DNA of 64,000 bases from positions 3,211,102-3,275,101 of the forward strand of contig NZ_LT629731.1 of the NCBI RefSeq assembly GCF_900104575.1. The letters are read 5' to 3'. A model generated the notes under the pieces. The model saw only the letters and a program-made list of their open reading frames with translations. It did no database searches and was not told the origin of the DNA. The position numbers and the translations under genes were made by a program. The stretch comes from Bacillus tuaregi (lineage in GTDB: Bacteria; Bacillota; Bacilli; Bacillales; Cytobacillaceae). Each line of letters opens with the position of its first letter. Position 1 is the stretch's first letter. This document shows positions 45,828-59,308 of the stretch, piece after piece.

Positions 45828-46583
45828 TTAATTCACCTCGAGTAATTCTAATTGATATGATACCGCAGATAGCAGGTATAGCGGGGCTGTTTCTGTCCGC
45901 AGTATTCTTGGTCCCAGCCCACAGGGATGAAAGCCGTCTGCTTTCAGCTTCTCCACTTCATTATCCGTTAAGCCGCCTTCCGGTCCGAACACAATAAGTA
46001 AAGAGCCGCCTTTTTCCAAGCCTTTTAAGCTGGATACAAGCGCTGTAACCTCGCCTTGTCTTGCTTCCTCCTCGTATGCCACTAATTTTACATCATATGA
46101 CTTTGCATCCTTTAGAAGTGCTGAGAGATTAACAGGCTCTGTAATTTCAGGGATGACGGTACGATGAGATTGCTCAGCAGCTTCCTTTGCAATTTTTTTC
46201 CACCTAGTAATTTTTTTATCTGCTTTTTTTCCATCCCATTTCACGACAGAACGATCTGCAGTAAAAGGGATAAACTTTGCTGCACCAAGCTCGGTTCCTT
46301 TTTGAATAATCCACTCCATCTTATCCCCTTTAGGCAGGCCGCTCACGATTGTCACTGTGACAGGCAATTCAACCGACTCTTCCTTCCATTGTATAACGCT
46401 AGCTGTCACTTGGTCAGTGGAAATTTCTGCAATTGAACAGAGAGCGGTTCTCTGATCATCACTTACACAGATGATTTCATCCTTTTCTTTCATTCTCATC
46501 ACCTTGGAAATATGATGACAATCCTCTCCAGTGATAAAAAAACAATTATTATCTGTTGAATAGGAAGCAAAATATCGCTGCAT
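45828..46583 (-). CDS. rsmE: 16S rRNA m3U1498 methyltransferase
   Basis: A 251-residue SPOUT methyltransferase with the knot motifs LLIVFGPEGGLTDNEVE (near 198) and LGPRILRTETAPL (near 223). It methylates U1498 of 16S rRNA. It is linked to mtaB. Confidence 0.95.
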   Translation of the reverse strand: MQRYFASYSTDNNCFFITGEDCHHISKVMRMKEKDEIICVSDDQRTALCSIAEISTDQVTASVIQWKEESVELPVTVTIVSGLPKGDKMEWIIQKGTELGAAKFIPFTADRSVVKWDGKKADKKITRWKKIAKEAAEQSHRTVIPEITEPVNLSALLKDAKSYDVKLVAYEEEARQGEVTALVSSLKGLEKGGSLLIVFGPEGGLTDNEVEKLKADGFHPCGLGPRILRTETAPLYLLSAVSYQLELLEVN

Positions 46584-46674
46584 CCCTCGAGCACCATCCT
46601 TATATAAAATGAAAGCGGCTGAAGTCTATAGAATATCAAGCCCTCTACAAATAAATCATTTTACCGCAAAACAA

Positions 46675-46712
46675 TTAAAAAGGGCGTGTGGAAATTAACA
46701 CTTAGCCCCTTT
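46675..46712 (-). terminator. Hairpin after prmA
   Basis: AAAAAGGG-GC / GC-CCTTTTT type stem with a T-run on the minus strand, between prmA and rsmE; it probably causes partial termination of the dnaK operon. Confidence 0.65.
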
Positions 46713-46719
46713 TTTTCAT

Positions 46720-47658
46720 TTATTTTCTTTTTGCAATAAAGGCAACCCAGTCCTCCATATAAAGTGTTTCTTCAATTTCAAAACCAGCACCTTCAATGGA
46801 TTCTCTTACTTGGTCCTTTTTTTGTTTGATAATACCGGCTGTGACAAAATAGCCGCCCTCTTTCACACATTTAGCAGCATCATCTGTAAAGCGCAAAATC
46901 ACTTCGGCAAGAATATTAGCCACGATGACATCTGCCTTCGTGTCGATTCCTTCTAGTAAATTGTTTTGTCGGACCTCAACGATCTCGTGCACCTTATTAA
47001 GCTTTAAATTTAATCTGGCAGATTGAACCGCTACCTCATCTAAATCTAAAGCCGTCACCTTTTCAGCACCTAACATAGCTGCGGCAATGCTTAAAACACC
47101 TGAGCCTGTTCCAACATCGATGACAGTGTCAGCTTTTTTTACAATCCGCTCGAGGGCTTGAATGCTCATAACCGTCGTTGGGTGTGTTCCTGTACCAAAG
47201 GCCATACCCGGGTCTAACTCAATGATTAGCTCATCACTACTTACAGGTGTATATTCTTCCCAAGTAGGTACAATCGTAAAATACTTAGAAATTTTCACGG
47301 GATGATAATACTTTTTCCATGCCGTTGCCCATTCTTCTTCGTGAACCTCCGAGAGAGAAACACTATTTTTTCCAATGTCTATATTATAGATAATCAAATT
47401 ATTGATTGCCTCTTTGATTTCCTCAACCGTTTCACCTAAAAAGCTATTAATCGGTAAATAAGCTTTTATAATAACGCCTTCCTCAGGGTAATCTTTCGGA
47501 TTTAGCTGGTAGATTTCGCCGAAACGATCTTCCCTTTCCTTCACAAGTTCTACCGGGTCTTCAATGACCACACCGCTCGCACCTGCTTCGTGCAGAATGT
47601 TGGAAATCGGTTCAATTGCTTCATTTGTTGTATGAATACTGATTTCTGACCATTTCAA
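46720..47658 (-). CDS. prmA: Ribosomal protein L11 methyltransferase
   Basis: A 312-residue PrmA: N-terminal L11-binding domain ([20 protein letters not shown]) and SAM-binding core [20 protein letters not shown] (near 179). It trimethylates L11. I use the TTG 9 bases after TAGGAG, which gives the family's usual length; another TTG lies three codons upstream. Confidence 0.94.
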   Translation of the reverse strand: MKWSEISIHTTNEAIEPISNILHEAGASGVVIEDPVELVKEREDRFGEIYQLNPKDYPEEGVIIKAYLPINSFLGETVEEIKEAINNLIIYNIDIGKNSVSLSEVHEEEWATAWKKYYHPVKISKYFTIVPTWEEYTPVSSDELIIELDPGMAFGTGTHPTTVMSIQALERIVKKADTVIDVGTGSGVLSIAAAMLGAEKVTALDLDEVAVQSARLNLKLNKVHEIVEVRQNNLLEGIDTKADVIVANILAEVILRFTDDAAKCVKEGGYFVTAGIIKQKKDQVRESIEGAGFEIEETLYMEDWVAFIAKRK

Positions 47659-47676
47659 CGCTACCAACTCCTAATA

Positions 47677-48813
47677 TTATTCACCCTTGAACGCTCTTCT
47701 TACTTTTCCGAAAAAGCCTTCCTCTTGGTCATCCTTTGGAACCGCTCCGCTGATTTCAGCAAATTCCTGCAGTAATTGTCTCTGTTTCTCCGTTAGCTTT
47801 GTTGGGGTAATAACCTTTACAATAATATGCTGGTCCCCGACCCCACGTCCGCGGACATTAGGAACTCCTTTTCCTCTTAAGCGGAATTTGGTCCCTGTTT
47901 GCGTTCCACTTGGCACTTTAAGCTTCACTTTTCCATGCATGGTAGGAACTTCTATTTCATCACCAAGTGCTGCCTGTGCAAATGTGATTGGCATCTCACA
48001 GTAAATATCATCTCCGTCACGTTCGAAAAATTCATGTGAACGAATATGGAAGACAACATACAAATCACCCGCTGGTCCACCGTTAGTACCTGGTTCACCT
48101 TGTCCGGATACGCGTAATTGCTGTCCATCATCAATACCTGCTGGAATTTTGATGGATATTTTCCGGCGCTTTTTCACTTTCCCAGTACCGCCGCAAGTAG
48201 AACATTTATGTTTTATTTCTTGACCTGTTCCATGACAATAGTTACATACCCGTCTATTTACAATTCTGCCAAACGGCGTATTTTGTTCAATATTTAATTG
48301 CCCTGTTCCATGACAATGTGAACACGTCTCAGGCTTCGTCCCCTTTTTAGCCCCGGAACCATTACATGTTTCACAGTTTTCCTCACGTGGGATTTCAATT
48401 TCTGTCTCTTTTCCGAATACAGCATCTTCAAAAGATAATGTCATCGTGTATTGTAAATCAGCACCCTGTCTTGGTGCATTTGGATCACGCCGTCTACCGC
48501 CGCCCCCGCCGCCAAAAAAGGTGCTAAAAATATCCTCGAAGCCGCCAAAGCCACCAAAGTCTCCACCGCCGCCGAAACCACCAAACCCTTGATTTGGATC
48601 GGTATGACCAAACTGATCATAGTGGGAGCGTTTTTGATCATCACTTAATACTTCATAGGCTTCTTTGATTTCTTTAAATTTGTCTTCTGCACCTGGATCT
48701 TTATTGATATCCGGATGATATTGCTTTGAAAGCTTCCGGTACGCCTTCTTAATTTCATCTTTTGATGCACTTTTACTTACGCCAAGTACCTCATAGTAAT
48801 CCCTTTTATCCAT
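47677..48813 (-). CDS. dnaJ: Chaperone DnaJ
   Basis: A 378-residue type I J-protein: J domain with [15 protein letters not shown] (HPD motif), G/F-rich region (about 75-110), four CxxCxGxG zinc repeats (about 145-215) and C-terminal client-binding domains. It stimulates the DnaK ATPase. Start at the third in-frame ATG, correctly spaced from GGGGAG. Confidence 0.97.
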   Translation of the reverse strand: MDKRDYYEVLGVSKSASKDEIKKAYRKLSKQYHPDINKDPGAEDKFKEIKEAYEVLSDDQKRSHYDQFGHTDPNQGFGGFGGGGDFGGFGGFEDIFSTFFGGGGGGRRRDPNAPRQGADLQYTMTLSFEDAVFGKETEIEIPREENCETCNGSGAKKGTKPETCSHCHGTGQLNIEQNTPFGRIVNRRVCNYCHGTGQEIKHKCSTCGGTGKVKKRRKISIKIPAGIDDGQQLRVSGQGEPGTNGGPAGDLYVVFHIRSHEFFERDGDDIYCEMPITFAQAALGDEIEVPTMHGKVKLKVPSGTQTGTKFRLRGKGVPNVRGRGVGDQHIIVKVITPTKLTEKQRQLLQEFAEISGAVPKDDQEEGFFGKVRRAFKGE

Positions 48814-48899
48814 CATTGCCACTCCCCGAGTCTTTTCACATGAAAATTATTGTAGCATTTCTCTGTGGGTAATATCAATTATTTTTAGATGAGTAAAAT

Positions 48900-48936
48900 A
48901 AAAGTCAAAGCCAAGTAAGACCTGACTTTGACTTTT
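48900..48936 (-). terminator. Hairpin between dnaK and dnaJ
   Basis: AAAAGTCAAAG / CTTTGACTTTT stem with T-rich flank. A second inverted repeat, CCAAGCCA / TGGCTTGG, lies at about 48967-49003 directly after the dnaK stop. Both could reduce dnaJ expression or stabilise the dnaK message. Confidence 0.75.
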
Positions 48937-49014
48937 AGTTCATCATATTATTTTGTCTATCACTCCAAGCCATCCAGTCCTATATCACAAGTGTGGCTTG
49001 GCAAAAGACTATAA

Positions 49015-51466
<2,452 letters not shown>

Positions 51467-51573
51467 TTGTCACCTCCTCAAAAGGATTTATTAGTTTCTA
51501 AATAAATTAATATATGAAAACATATTGAAAGGGATGGAAATGGCTTATTCCACCCTTAACAATATTTCCACGT

Positions 51574-52605
51574 CTATTTCATTTGATACAACTTAGTTAA
51601 GACTGTAGATAAGTCATGGGATAACAATTGCATTAAACTAATCACTCTGGAATATTCCATTCTCGTTGGTCCAAGAATGGCAATGGAGCCCAACTGCTCT
51701 TTGCCAATTGAATAGGATGCCGTAATAAAACTGCAATCCTCCAAGGCTGAATTAACATTTTCACGACCAATTTTAACATGTATACCACTTGGATTTTTAC
51801 GAATAATCTCATAAAAATCCTTTTCCTGATCAATTAAGTCCAGTAGGTTACGAACTTTCTCAATGTCGTGAAACTCAGGCTGGTTTAGCATATTCGTTTT
51901 ACCGCTAAAGAATAGCTTTTCATTATGCGATACCTTTAAGGAATCACCAATGATATTCAGCATAATATCATAGTTTTCAATGTGGCGGCGCAGTAGAGCA
52001 GCAATTTCCAGAAATAATTTATTGTTTAAGCTGTCAAGCGGTACCCCAGCCAGACGCTCATTTAAAATATTGACCGTCTTCTCAAGATCACTTGCATTCA
52101 TCGATTCAGGCAAATGGAATATTTTATTTTCCACATGACCTGTATCAGTTACAATGATAGCCACTGCTGTTTCTTGATTCAGTGGAACGATTTGAATTTT
52201 GCGTAATTTATTTTCCCTCACAGCAGGACCAAGTACAATAGCTGTATAATTCGTAAGCTCAGATAGGATTTTTGCTGATTTTTGCACAATTTTTTCCATT
52301 TCATAGATCCGTTCAGCAAAAACCGATTTTACTTTATGGATATCTTGAAAATTTAGCTTCTGCGGCGAAAGTAAATGATCGACATAATATCGATAACCTT
52401 TTTCAGACGGTATTCTACCGGAAGATGTATGTGTTTTTTCAATAAATCCCAATTCTTCTAAGTCTGCCATTTCATTACGAATTGTGGCTGAACTGAAAGA
52501 TATCTCATCCTTTTTTGCCAAGCTTCTAGATCCAACCGGTTGGGCGTAATGGATGAAATCATCAACGATCACTTGCAGAATAAGCAGTTGTCGATCCGTT
52601 AACAT
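51574..52605 (-). CDS. hrcA: Heat-inducible repressor HrcA
   Basis: A 343-residue HrcA with an N-terminal winged helix ([17 protein letters not shown] to about 90) and GAF-like domain. It represses the operon at CIRCE with help from GroEL. The start at ATG TTA ACG follows GAGGTGATGAAT and gives 343 residues, the B. subtilis length. Confidence 0.97.
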   Translation of the reverse strand: MLTDRQLLILQVIVDDFIHYAQPVGSRSLAKKDEISFSSATIRNEMADLEELGFIEKTHTSSGRIPSEKGYRYYVDHLLSPQKLNFQDIHKVKSVFAERIYEMEKIVQKSAKILSELTNYTAIVLGPAVRENKLRKIQIVPLNQETAVAIIVTDTGHVENKIFHLPESMNASDLEKTVNILNERLAGVPLDSLNNKLFLEIAALLRRHIENYDIMLNIIGDSLKVSHNEKLFFSGKTNMLNQPEFHDIEKVRNLLDLIDQEKDFYEIIRKNPSGIHVKIGRENVNSALEDCSFITASYSIGKEQLGSIAILGPTRMEYSRVISLMQLLSHDLSTVLTKLYQMK

Positions 52606-52619
52606 ATTCATCACCTCTG

Positions 52620-52646
52620 TTAGCACTCATAACTTGCGAGTGCTAA
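52620..52646 (-). promoter_or_regulatory. CIRCE operator
   Basis: TTAGCACTC, nine bases, GAGTGCTAA: a perfect CIRCE element, just upstream of hrcA. Confidence 0.98.
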
Positions 52647-52656
52647 TTCTAATATT

Positions 52657-52686
52657 AAAATATCAAATATAAGGGCAGAATGTCAA
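52657..52686 (-). promoter_or_regulatory. SigA promoter of the hrcA-dnaK operon
   Basis: TTGACA (52686-52681), 18-base spacer, TATTTT (52662-52657); CIRCE lies just downstream at the expected transcript start. Confidence 0.75.
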
Positions 52687-52729
52687 TATAAATACAACTT
52701 CTGCTAAAAGCAATATTTACTCTTCTTTC

Positions 52730-53863
52730 CTATAAAAATGCCTGAAAAACCTCGTTTCCTAAAAAACGGCCCCGTTTTGTTAGATATATATGGTTATGAC
52801 TTATTTGTAGCAATTTTTTATTTATGAGCATTTCAATTTCTTGATTAAAGATTTCAAGCGGATTCTGTCCAAATTTGGCTTGAAAACGACTAATGGAAAC
52901 ACCTTTTATCTTTCGCAACCCAAGAAACATCTCTTCTTCCCACATTTCTTTTTCACTCAGCTTGTTTTCCTCAATAATGGGGAGCATACCCTCTTCAAGT
53001 GGAGTCATGTATTTTTTCAATGGACCGTAATTGGACCGTCGGACTCCGTTCAAATAGCTATGGGCACCGGCACCAAAACCAAAATAATGTTCATTATTCC
53101 AATAGGTTAAATTATGAATGCTTTCAAAGCCTTTTTTAGCAAAATTGCTTATCTCATATTGATGGTATCCATGTTTTTCCATTTGCTCAATTAGTATTTC
53201 GTACATAGCTGCCTCTTCATCCTCTTCAGGTACATGCAGCTTTCCCTTTTGCATCAGCTGATAAAAGATTGTTTTCGGCTCAATAATCAATGAATACCCT
53301 GAAAAATGGGTTGTTTCCAGAGTAAATGCCGTTTGTAAGGTTTCATTAAATTCAGCTATGGTTTGACCAGGCAACCCGTACATTAAATCGAGACTAATAT
53401 TTTGAAACCCAGCCTTTCTTGCTGCTTCAACGGAGTGAAATACATCCTCCGCTTTATGAACTCTACCTATTTTCTTCAGCAGTTCTTCGTTAAAGGATTG
53501 GACACCAAAGCTAAGCCGGTTCACACCCGAGTTATTTAGTATTTTTAGCTTTTCAAAGGATAAATCTCCAGGGTTAGCTTCAAACGTAAATTCAACTCTA
53601 TCAGCGAATGGAATATGTTCACGAATAATGAAGCATAATCTTTCCAGTTGGCTTTCGTTTAAGGCGGTGGGTGTTCCTCCCCCAACAAAAACGGTTTGAA
53701 TCTTCGATTCAGGTAGCTCAGAGAGTGTTATTATTATTTCCTTTTCAAGTGCAGTTAAGTACTCATCCACTGGCTGTCCCTTTAAAAAAACCTTATTAAA
53801 ATCACAGTAATGACATATATGCTCACAAAATGGGATGTGTATATATGCAGCTTTTATCATCAT
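52730..53863 (-). CDS. hemW: Heme chaperone HemW
   Basis: A 377-residue radical-SAM protein with FCEHICHYCDF (C-x3-C-x2-C). It has the shorter HemW form without the N-terminal extension of true coproporphyrinogen dehydrogenase HemN. It is thought to deliver heme to apoproteins. It is the usual neighbour of hrcA and lepA. Confidence 0.95.
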   Translation of the reverse strand: MMIKAAYIHIPFCEHICHYCDFNKVFLKGQPVDEYLTALEKEIIITLSELPESKIQTVFVGGGTPTALNESQLERLCFIIREHIPFADRVEFTFEANPGDLSFEKLKILNNSGVNRLSFGVQSFNEELLKKIGRVHKAEDVFHSVEAARKAGFQNISLDLMYGLPGQTIAEFNETLQTAFTLETTHFSGYSLIIEPKTIFYQLMQKGKLHVPEEDEEAAMYEILIEQMEKHGYHQYEISNFAKKGFESIHNLTYWNNEHYFGFGAGAHSYLNGVRRSNYGPLKKYMTPLEEGMLPIIEENKLSEKEMWEEEMFLGLRKIKGVSISRFQAKFGQNPLEIFNQEIEMLINKKLLQISHNHIYLTKRGRFLGNEVFQAFL

Positions 53864-53948
53864 GCTACTCTCCTTAATATATGAAAAAGAGGCTAATGAC
53901 TCTCCAAATCATGAAGACCACCAGACCTCTCTCGGATTATTCTGTTTA

Positions 53949-55787
53949 CTATTTCTTTGAGTTAGAGCTATCGTCCATCTTCAAAACAGCCATAAAAGCC
54001 TCCTGAGGCACTTCAACGGACCCAACCTGCTTCATCCGTTTTTTACCCTCTTTTTGCTTTTCCAATAGCTTACGTTTACGGGAAATATCGCCCCCATAAC
54101 ATTTAGCTAACACGTTTTTACCGATAGATTTTATATTTGTTCTTGCAATAATTTTTTGTCCTACTGCGGCTTGTACCGGTACCTCAAACTGCTGACGTGG
54201 AATAAGCTCCTTCAGCTTTTCAACAATAACCTTACCACGATCATACGCAAAATCTTTATGTACGATAAAGCTTAATGCATCGACCTTTTCACCATTCAAT
54301 AGAATATCCATTTTTACAAGTTTAGACGGCTTATAGCCAATTAATTCATAATCAAAGGAAGCATAACCCTTTGTACTTGATTTTAACTGATCAAAGAAAT
54401 CATACACAATTTCTGAAAGGGGAATTTCATAAATGATAGCTACACGAGATTCATCCATATAGTCCATATTCAAAAAATTTCCGCGTTTGCTTTGACAAAG
54501 CTCCATAATTGTACCAACATAATCGTTCGGTGCCATCATAGTTGCTTTAACATATGGCTCTTCAATTCTGTCAATTTTTTGTGGATCCGGCATTTCAGAA
54601 GGATTACTTACACTCACGTTCGAACCATCTGTCATAACCACATCATAAATAACACTTGGCGCCGTTGTAATTAAATCAATTTTAAATTCACGCTCAATCC
54701 GTTCCTGGATAATTTCCATATGCAGGAGACCTAAAAATCCGCAGCGGAAACCAAAGCCCAGTGCCTGTGATGTTTCTGGCTCAAATTGAAGCGCCGAATC
54801 ATTTAATTGAAGCTTTTCAAGTGCTTCACGCAAATCATTGAAGCGGGCGTTATCAATTGGATATAAACCGCAGTATACCATTGGGTTTAGCTTTCTATAC
54901 CCTGGTAAGGATTCTGTTGCCCCATTTTTAGCATTGGTAATCGTATCACCAACTCGAGTGTCGCCGACATTTTTAATGGAGGCAGCTAAATATCCGACAT
55001 CACCTACTGTTAGTTCATCAACAGCACAGGCTCTTGGATTATAAACACCAATTTCAGTTACTTCAAACTCTTTATTTGTCGCCATCATTTTTATTTTATC
55101 GCCGACTTTAACAGTACCGTCCACAATTCGGATATAGACTACAACTCCGCGATAGGCATCATAAAGTGAATCAAAAATCAAAGCCTTTAAAGGAGCATCG
55201 GGATCACCGGTTGGTGCCGGTACTTTTTCAACGATTTGCTCAAGAATTTCTTCAATACCGATACCCGCTTTAGCAGAAGCTAACACTGCATCAGAGGCAT
55301 CCAAACCAATGACATCCTCAATTTCTTGTCTAACCCGTTCAGGATCTGCACTTGGTAAATCAATTTTATTAATAACCGGAACAATTTCCAAATCATTATC
55401 TAATGCCAAATATACATTTGCTAATGTTTGAGCCTCAATTCCCTGTGCAGCATCTACGACAAGTATGGCACCTTCACATGCCGCAAGACTTCGGGACACT
55501 TCATAGGTAAAGTCTACGTGTCCTGGAGTATCTATTAAATGGAAGGTATAAATTTCTCCATCCTTAGCCTGATATTTCAGCTGGACAGAATTTAATTTAA
55601 TCGTAATTCCTCTTTCTCGTTCTAAATCCATAGAATCAAGGAGCTGATCCTTCATTTCACGTTTTGTTAATGCATTCGTTTTTTCTAAAATCCTATCTGC
55701 CAATGTCGATTTTCCATGGTCGATATGAGCGATGATGGAGAAATTACGAATTTTTTCTTGCCTTTTTAGCCTAGCTTCTCTGTTCAT
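53949..55787 (-). CDS. lepA: Elongation factor 4
   Basis: A 612-residue GTPase: G1 [10 protein letters not shown]3 DTPGHVDF, G4 NKIDLP, EF-G-like domains, and the LepA-specific C-terminal domain ([20 protein letters not shown]). It acts on stalled or pretranslocation ribosomes. The ATG, correctly spaced from AGGAGTG, gives the B. subtilis length. Confidence 0.98.
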   Translation of the reverse strand: MNREARLKRQEKIRNFSIIAHIDHGKSTLADRILEKTNALTKREMKDQLLDSMDLERERGITIKLNSVQLKYQAKDGEIYTFHLIDTPGHVDFTYEVSRSLAACEGAILVVDAAQGIEAQTLANVYLALDNDLEIVPVINKIDLPSADPERVRQEIEDVIGLDASDAVLASAKAGIGIEEILEQIVEKVPAPTGDPDAPLKALIFDSLYDAYRGVVVYIRIVDGTVKVGDKIKMMATNKEFEVTEIGVYNPRACAVDELTVGDVGYLAASIKNVGDTRVGDTITNAKNGATESLPGYRKLNPMVYCGLYPIDNARFNDLREALEKLQLNDSALQFEPETSQALGFGFRCGFLGLLHMEIIQERIEREFKIDLITTAPSVIYDVVMTDGSNVSVSNPSEMPDPQKIDRIEEPYVKATMMAPNDYVGTIMELCQSKRGNFLNMDYMDESRVAIIYEIPLSEIVYDFFDQLKSSTKGYASFDYELIGYKPSKLVKMDILLNGEKVDALSFIVHKDFAYDRGKVIVEKLKELIPRQQFEVPVQAAVGQKIIARTNIKSIGKNVLAKCYGGDISRKRKLLEKQKEGKKRMKQVGSVEVPQEAFMAVLKMDDSSNSKK

Positions 55788-55895
55788 ATCGTTCACTCCT
55801 ACTAAACTTCCACTTTTGCACTATTTTTGATTATAACAGCAGGAAACCGAAGATTCAATCATGGTTTACTGTCTACTTCAAGAGTGTTCGCCATA

Positions 55896-56243
55896 CTATT
55901 TTTCGCCAGTAAACAGACCGGTTATTAGTTGAATGATTTTCTCTGTTGCGAAGGATAGAGCCCCCGCCAGATTTTTACCTAAAGAGGAAAAAAAATTAAA
56001 GGCCTTCATTTCTTCCAGTTCCTTTTTTTTCTTCTCTAAATCATGACTAGAGACATCCTTACCAAGAATAGAAGCCTCTAATTCACCATCTGCACTTTCC
56101 TTTAGTGTAAAGGCTCCATTGAATTGGTCATTCGAATACCCCTTCATGTTTTGAATCCCGACATTTGCTTGCTCCATTCCAAATAGAACAGAGACAAACA
56201 TAAGAGCTGCTATTAGCATCGATTTTAGCATAAACATTTTCAT
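55896..56243 (-). CDS. yqxA: YqxA (DUF3679) protein
   Basis: A 115-residue protein with an N-terminal hydrophobic/signal segment (SMLIAALMFVSVLFGMEQA) and a second hydrophobic helix near the end. It lies between spoIIP and lepA as in B. subtilis, 17 bases after spoIIP. Function unknown. Confidence 0.88.
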   Translation of the reverse strand: MKMFMLKSMLIAALMFVSVLFGMEQANVGIQNMKGYSNDQFNGAFTLKESADGELEASILGKDVSSHDLEKKKKELEEMKAFNFFSSLGKNLAGALSFATEKIIQLITGLFTGEK

Positions 56244-56260
56244 TACCGGTCACTCACTTT

Positions 56261-57457
56261 CTAGCTTTCGTTTACTGGACCTTCTCCATCAACCTTTTCT
56301 GCCTGCCAATAGTATTCACTAATAACATCTGCCAAAACCTCGGCCGAATTATAGAGTTCTTCAAAGGTATTATCCACACCGCCAAATTCTACAAGTATGG
56401 CTTTTTCAGATAAATCCTGATTAAACTTTCCATTTGTTCCGGCTCCCTTTTTCGTAAATACGCCCCGGCTTAAACCGATATATTTTTGATCAAGCATTTC
56501 TTGAAGTTCATTAGCAAAGGTCAGGTTTTTTTCGTAGTTCGCATGCTCTCCGCCCACAATAAAAGCCAGCTTCGCATACGATTTACCATTCATTTCCTTT
56601 GTTGTATCCTTTTTACGGCGGGAATCACGATGGATATCAATTAAATAGTTTAAATCGCGATTCTCTGTTACAGCAGCCTCTACTACCGCTCTTGATTCTT
56701 GATAGGATTGCGCATAATTCAAGCCTTTGTTGGTTAAATTTGCCTGCACATCGGTCTTATCAACAACCGTACCAACCCCTCTTTTTTCCAGCTCTTCCTT
56801 CAGCTTGTCCCCAATATTTGTCACATTTAATTGAGAATGAAACGCCATATTCGGGTCTGTTACACCCTTCAAGTGTGGGAGAAAGGATTCACGATTATGG
56901 GTAAAATACACATAAACCACTTTACGGTCCCCAGTCGTATTAGGCGGTACATCAGCATCTTGTCTAGCTTGTCCATCAATCTCTTCCGTATTTTGCAGGG
57001 CTGCTTCCTTCTCTGCCTGTAAGACTTCAAGCGGCGGTGCAGATTCTATCGGCATATTTGTATAGTCAGTTCCTTCTCCAGCGACTAGTATTTGTGTATC
57101 AAATAATGAAAAAGCCGGAAGTTCCCTGCCCAATAAGCTACGGGGATCATCAAGATTAACATTGGTCGAAAGCTTAAATAAATATTGAGCAGGTTCTGGT
57201 GCTGGACTAGATTCCGGCAATCCTCGTAAGAAATAATGATTTTCCCAGCCAATTAAATGATAGAGCATATCTCCTGTTATATTTGTTGCGGCAGAATGCA
57301 CAGATGATGACGCCGGCCGGTATTCTGGTTTCAAAACCGTCAAGAGCCCACTGATTAGGAAAATAAATAGAAGAAAGCCAATAAATCCTGCTGTCACCTT
57401 TAGCAAACTAGTCCCTTTAACGGTTATCATCATCTGACCTGATTTGATAAATTTCAC
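56261..57457 (-). CDS. spoIIP: Stage II sporulation protein P
   Basis: A 398-residue SpoIIP: membrane anchor (AGFIGFLLFIFLISGLLTVL) and an extracytoplasmic amidase/endopeptidase domain with YVYFTHNRESFLP and DIHRDSRRKKDTT (catalytic His/Arg region) and VEFGGVDNT. With SpoIID and SpoIIM it degrades septal peptidoglycan for engulfment. I start at the GTG spaced from GAGAGGTGG. Confidence 0.94.
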   Translation of the reverse strand: MKFIKSGQMMITVKGTSLLKVTAGFIGFLLFIFLISGLLTVLKPEYRPASSSVHSAATNITGDMLYHLIGWENHYFLRGLPESSPAPEPAQYLFKLSTNVNLDDPRSLLGRELPAFSLFDTQILVAGEGTDYTNMPIESAPPLEVLQAEKEAALQNTEEIDGQARQDADVPPNTTGDRKVVYVYFTHNRESFLPHLKGVTDPNMAFHSQLNVTNIGDKLKEELEKRGVGTVVDKTDVQANLTNKGLNYAQSYQESRAVVEAAVTENRDLNYLIDIHRDSRRKKDTTKEMNGKSYAKLAFIVGGEHANYEKNLTFANELQEMLDQKYIGLSRGVFTKKGAGTNGKFNQDLSEKAILVEFGGVDNTFEELYNSAEVLADVISEYYWQAEKVDGEGPVNES

Positions 57458-57568
57458 TTGTTCCACCTCTCCCAAGCAAGTCTACTAAATCATATGTAGT
57501 TGCTAGATTAGGTAGAACGAAAACTTTTTGTGCGAAAGTCCCTTGGAGGAGATGAAATCGACTAAAAA

Positions 57569-57587
57569 CCGCCACAATTTGTGGCGG
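57569..57587 (-). terminator. gpr terminator
   Basis: CCGCCAC / GTGGCGG stem with a 5-base loop and a TTTTTAG tail, 9 bases past the gpr stop. Confidence 0.85.
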
Positions 57588-57595
57588 CTGCTTCT

Positions 57596-58714
57596 TTATC
57601 TTGTATAGAAACCGGCATTCTCCTGGTTAATAGAGCCGTGTAAACTGGCATTCAGTCCATTCGCCAATAGATTAGCCATGTCTTCGATAAAAACATCAAC
57701 CTCTTTCGGAGTGACCATCAAGTTATGCCCAAGCGGTGCCAATACCTCATAAATTAATTTTCGCTTTTCTTCATCCTCAAGTGTTCCCACCATGCCCAGA
57801 AAAGTTTTTCGATGCTGCTCCTCAGGTAAATCTTCATCTGTCAGCTTCTTACGTTTTCCAAAGGTCATACCTGCCGGTGCTAATGCCCGTGAAGGACGGT
57901 TCCCTTCACGGAGTTCTTTACCAAAATGCTTCAGAATAAAGTCGATTGTATCGCTTGTAATGGAAACCGCATCCACCACTGTGGGTACACCGATAGCAAA
58001 AGTTGGAATTCCTAGTGTTTCTTTACTGATCTCTTTACGTTTATTCCCTACTCCCGAACCGGGGTGAATACCTGTGTCGGAAATCTGAATCGTTGAGTTA
58101 ACCCTTTCAATAGACCTTGATGCTAGCGCATCAATGGCAATGACAAAATCAGGCTTCGTTTTTTCAACCACTCCAAAAATAATATCGCTCGTTTCAATTC
58201 CTGTCAGACCCATAACACCTGGAGCAAGGGCGCTAACAGGACGAAAACCCTCTTCAACACTTTCAGGCTGAAGCTTATATAGATGTCTTGTCACAAGGAT
58301 ATTTTCACAGACCTGTGGACCTAATGCATCTGGAGTTACATTCCAGTTACCAAGTCCTACTATTAAACAAGAGGCATTTTCCTTAATTCCATTTTGTTTT
58401 AAAAAGTGAGAGAATTCTCTTGCAAAAACTTCCTCTACCTTTTTTTGCAGCTCCGTATCACTTTGTCTAATTCCTACTACTTCAATCGTTAAGTATTTTC
58501 CTTCTTTTTTACCAATAACATTTTCTCCTTCTTTCGTCACTTCGACAAAGGATACTTTTATATCATTTTCTTCCTTTTCTTTAATAATAACCCCTTCAAT
58601 GTGGGAAAGATCCTCTTGGTCACTGATATTCTTCTCATTAAGGACCATCTCCCTTGCTTCAATGGCAAGATCTGTACGAACAGAATATTGACTTAAATCA
58701 ATGGATTCCTTCAA
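57596..58714 (-). CDS. gpr: Germination protease GPR
   Basis: A 372-residue aspartic-type protease that degrades SASP spore proteins on germination. The short propeptide before [12 protein letters not shown] matches the autoprocessed zymogen. It starts at TTG with AGGGGGG. It is made in the forespore; a SigG promoter could not be assigned. Confidence 0.96.
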   Translation of the reverse strand: MKESIDLSQYSVRTDLAIEAREMVLNEKNISDQEDLSHIEGVIIKEKEENDIKVSFVEVTKEGENVIGKKEGKYLTIEVVGIRQSDTELQKKVEEVFAREFSHFLKQNGIKENASCLIVGLGNWNVTPDALGPQVCENILVTRHLYKLQPESVEEGFRPVSALAPGVMGLTGIETSDIIFGVVEKTKPDFVIAIDALASRSIERVNSTIQISDTGIHPGSGVGNKRKEISKETLGIPTFAIGVPTVVDAVSITSDTIDFILKHFGKELREGNRPSRALAPAGMTFGKRKKLTDEDLPEEQHRKTFLGMVGTLEDEEKRKLIYEVLAPLGHNLMVTPKEVDVFIEDMANLLANGLNASLHGSINQENAGFYTR

Positions 58715-58801
58715 AACAATCCCCCCTACTCATTTATTAATATCTTTGCCGAAAAAATGGAAATCATTCAATATCTTCCTTCTCATAAGGAAACCTATAT
58801 C

Positions 58802-58850
58802 AAATTCTCCCGTCGAATTTGCGTCCGAATTACCTGAGCTCGATAAATAA
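58802..58850. repeat. Structured dispersed repeat, fragment (copy C)
   Basis: Matches only the left ~50 bases of copies A and B (CAAATTC-CCCGTC-AATTTGCGTCC, then GAGCTCGATAAATAA), between gpr and rpsT. The right half with the 15-base arms is missing. The rest of the 287-base gap holds the rpsT promoter. Confidence 0.75.
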
Positions 58851-58895
58851 CAATATTTGGAGGGTGGGAATCAATCGTAAAAAAAAGAAGTAGTA

Positions 58896-58924
58896 TTGCA
58901 ATCTTGACCTGTATTTGATAAAAT
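58896..58924 (+). promoter_or_regulatory. SigA promoter of rpsT
   Basis: TTGCAA, 17-base spacer, TAAAAT, about 78 bases upstream of the rpsT start; the leader could hold an S20-responsive element but I see no clear one. Confidence 0.6.
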
Positions 58925-59001
58925 ATCTTTTGTTGCAATTGGTTATTAGATGCAAAATCGAGTTCATATAATCTCGATGTTTTTCTTAGGAGGTGAACCG
59001 A

Positions 59002-59268
59002 ATGCCAAATATTAAATCAGCTATCAAACGTGTTAAAACAACTGAAAAAAGAAATGCGCAAAACAATACGATTAAATCTGATATGCGTACTGCTGTGAAA
59101 AAAGTAGAAGCAGCAGTTGTGAATAGCGATGCTACTGCAGCTACAAGCACTTATGCAGATGCCGCACGTAAATTAGACAAGGCAGCTGCAAAAGGACTTA
59201 TCCATAAAAATGCTGCTTCAAGAAAGAAAGCACGTCTAATGAAAAAATTAAACTCTTTAAATGCATAA
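59002..59268 (+). CDS. rpsT: Ribosomal protein bS20
   Basis: An 88-residue S20 ([20 protein letters not shown]). Start at the ATG after AGGAGGTGAACCGA. Plus strand, opposite to its neighbours, as in B. subtilis. Confidence 0.98.
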   Translation: MPNIKSAIKRVKTTEKRNAQNNTIKSDMRTAVKKVEAAVVNSDATAATSTYADAARKLDKAAAKGLIHKNAASRKKARLMKKLNSLNA

Positions 59269-59275
59269 TTGATAT

Positions 59276-59308
59276 AAAAAGGCTGTTCCCTTTGGGAACA
59301 GCCTTTTT
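59276..59308. terminator. Bidirectional terminator between rpsT and holA
   Basis: A 15-bp stem AAAAAGGCTGTTCCC and complement around TTT. Confidence 0.9.

Noticed and set aside
54860-54890. A GTATACCA core inside lepA as another operator
   Set aside because: It is within coding sequence of a conserved gene, only a half-site matches, and there is no island gene nearby.
57736-58067. Plus-strand ORFs inside gpr and similar long shadow frames inside glyS, dnaJ, dnaK and zur
   Set aside because: They lie opposite well-conserved genes, have no binding sites, and show compositions expected of antisense frames.
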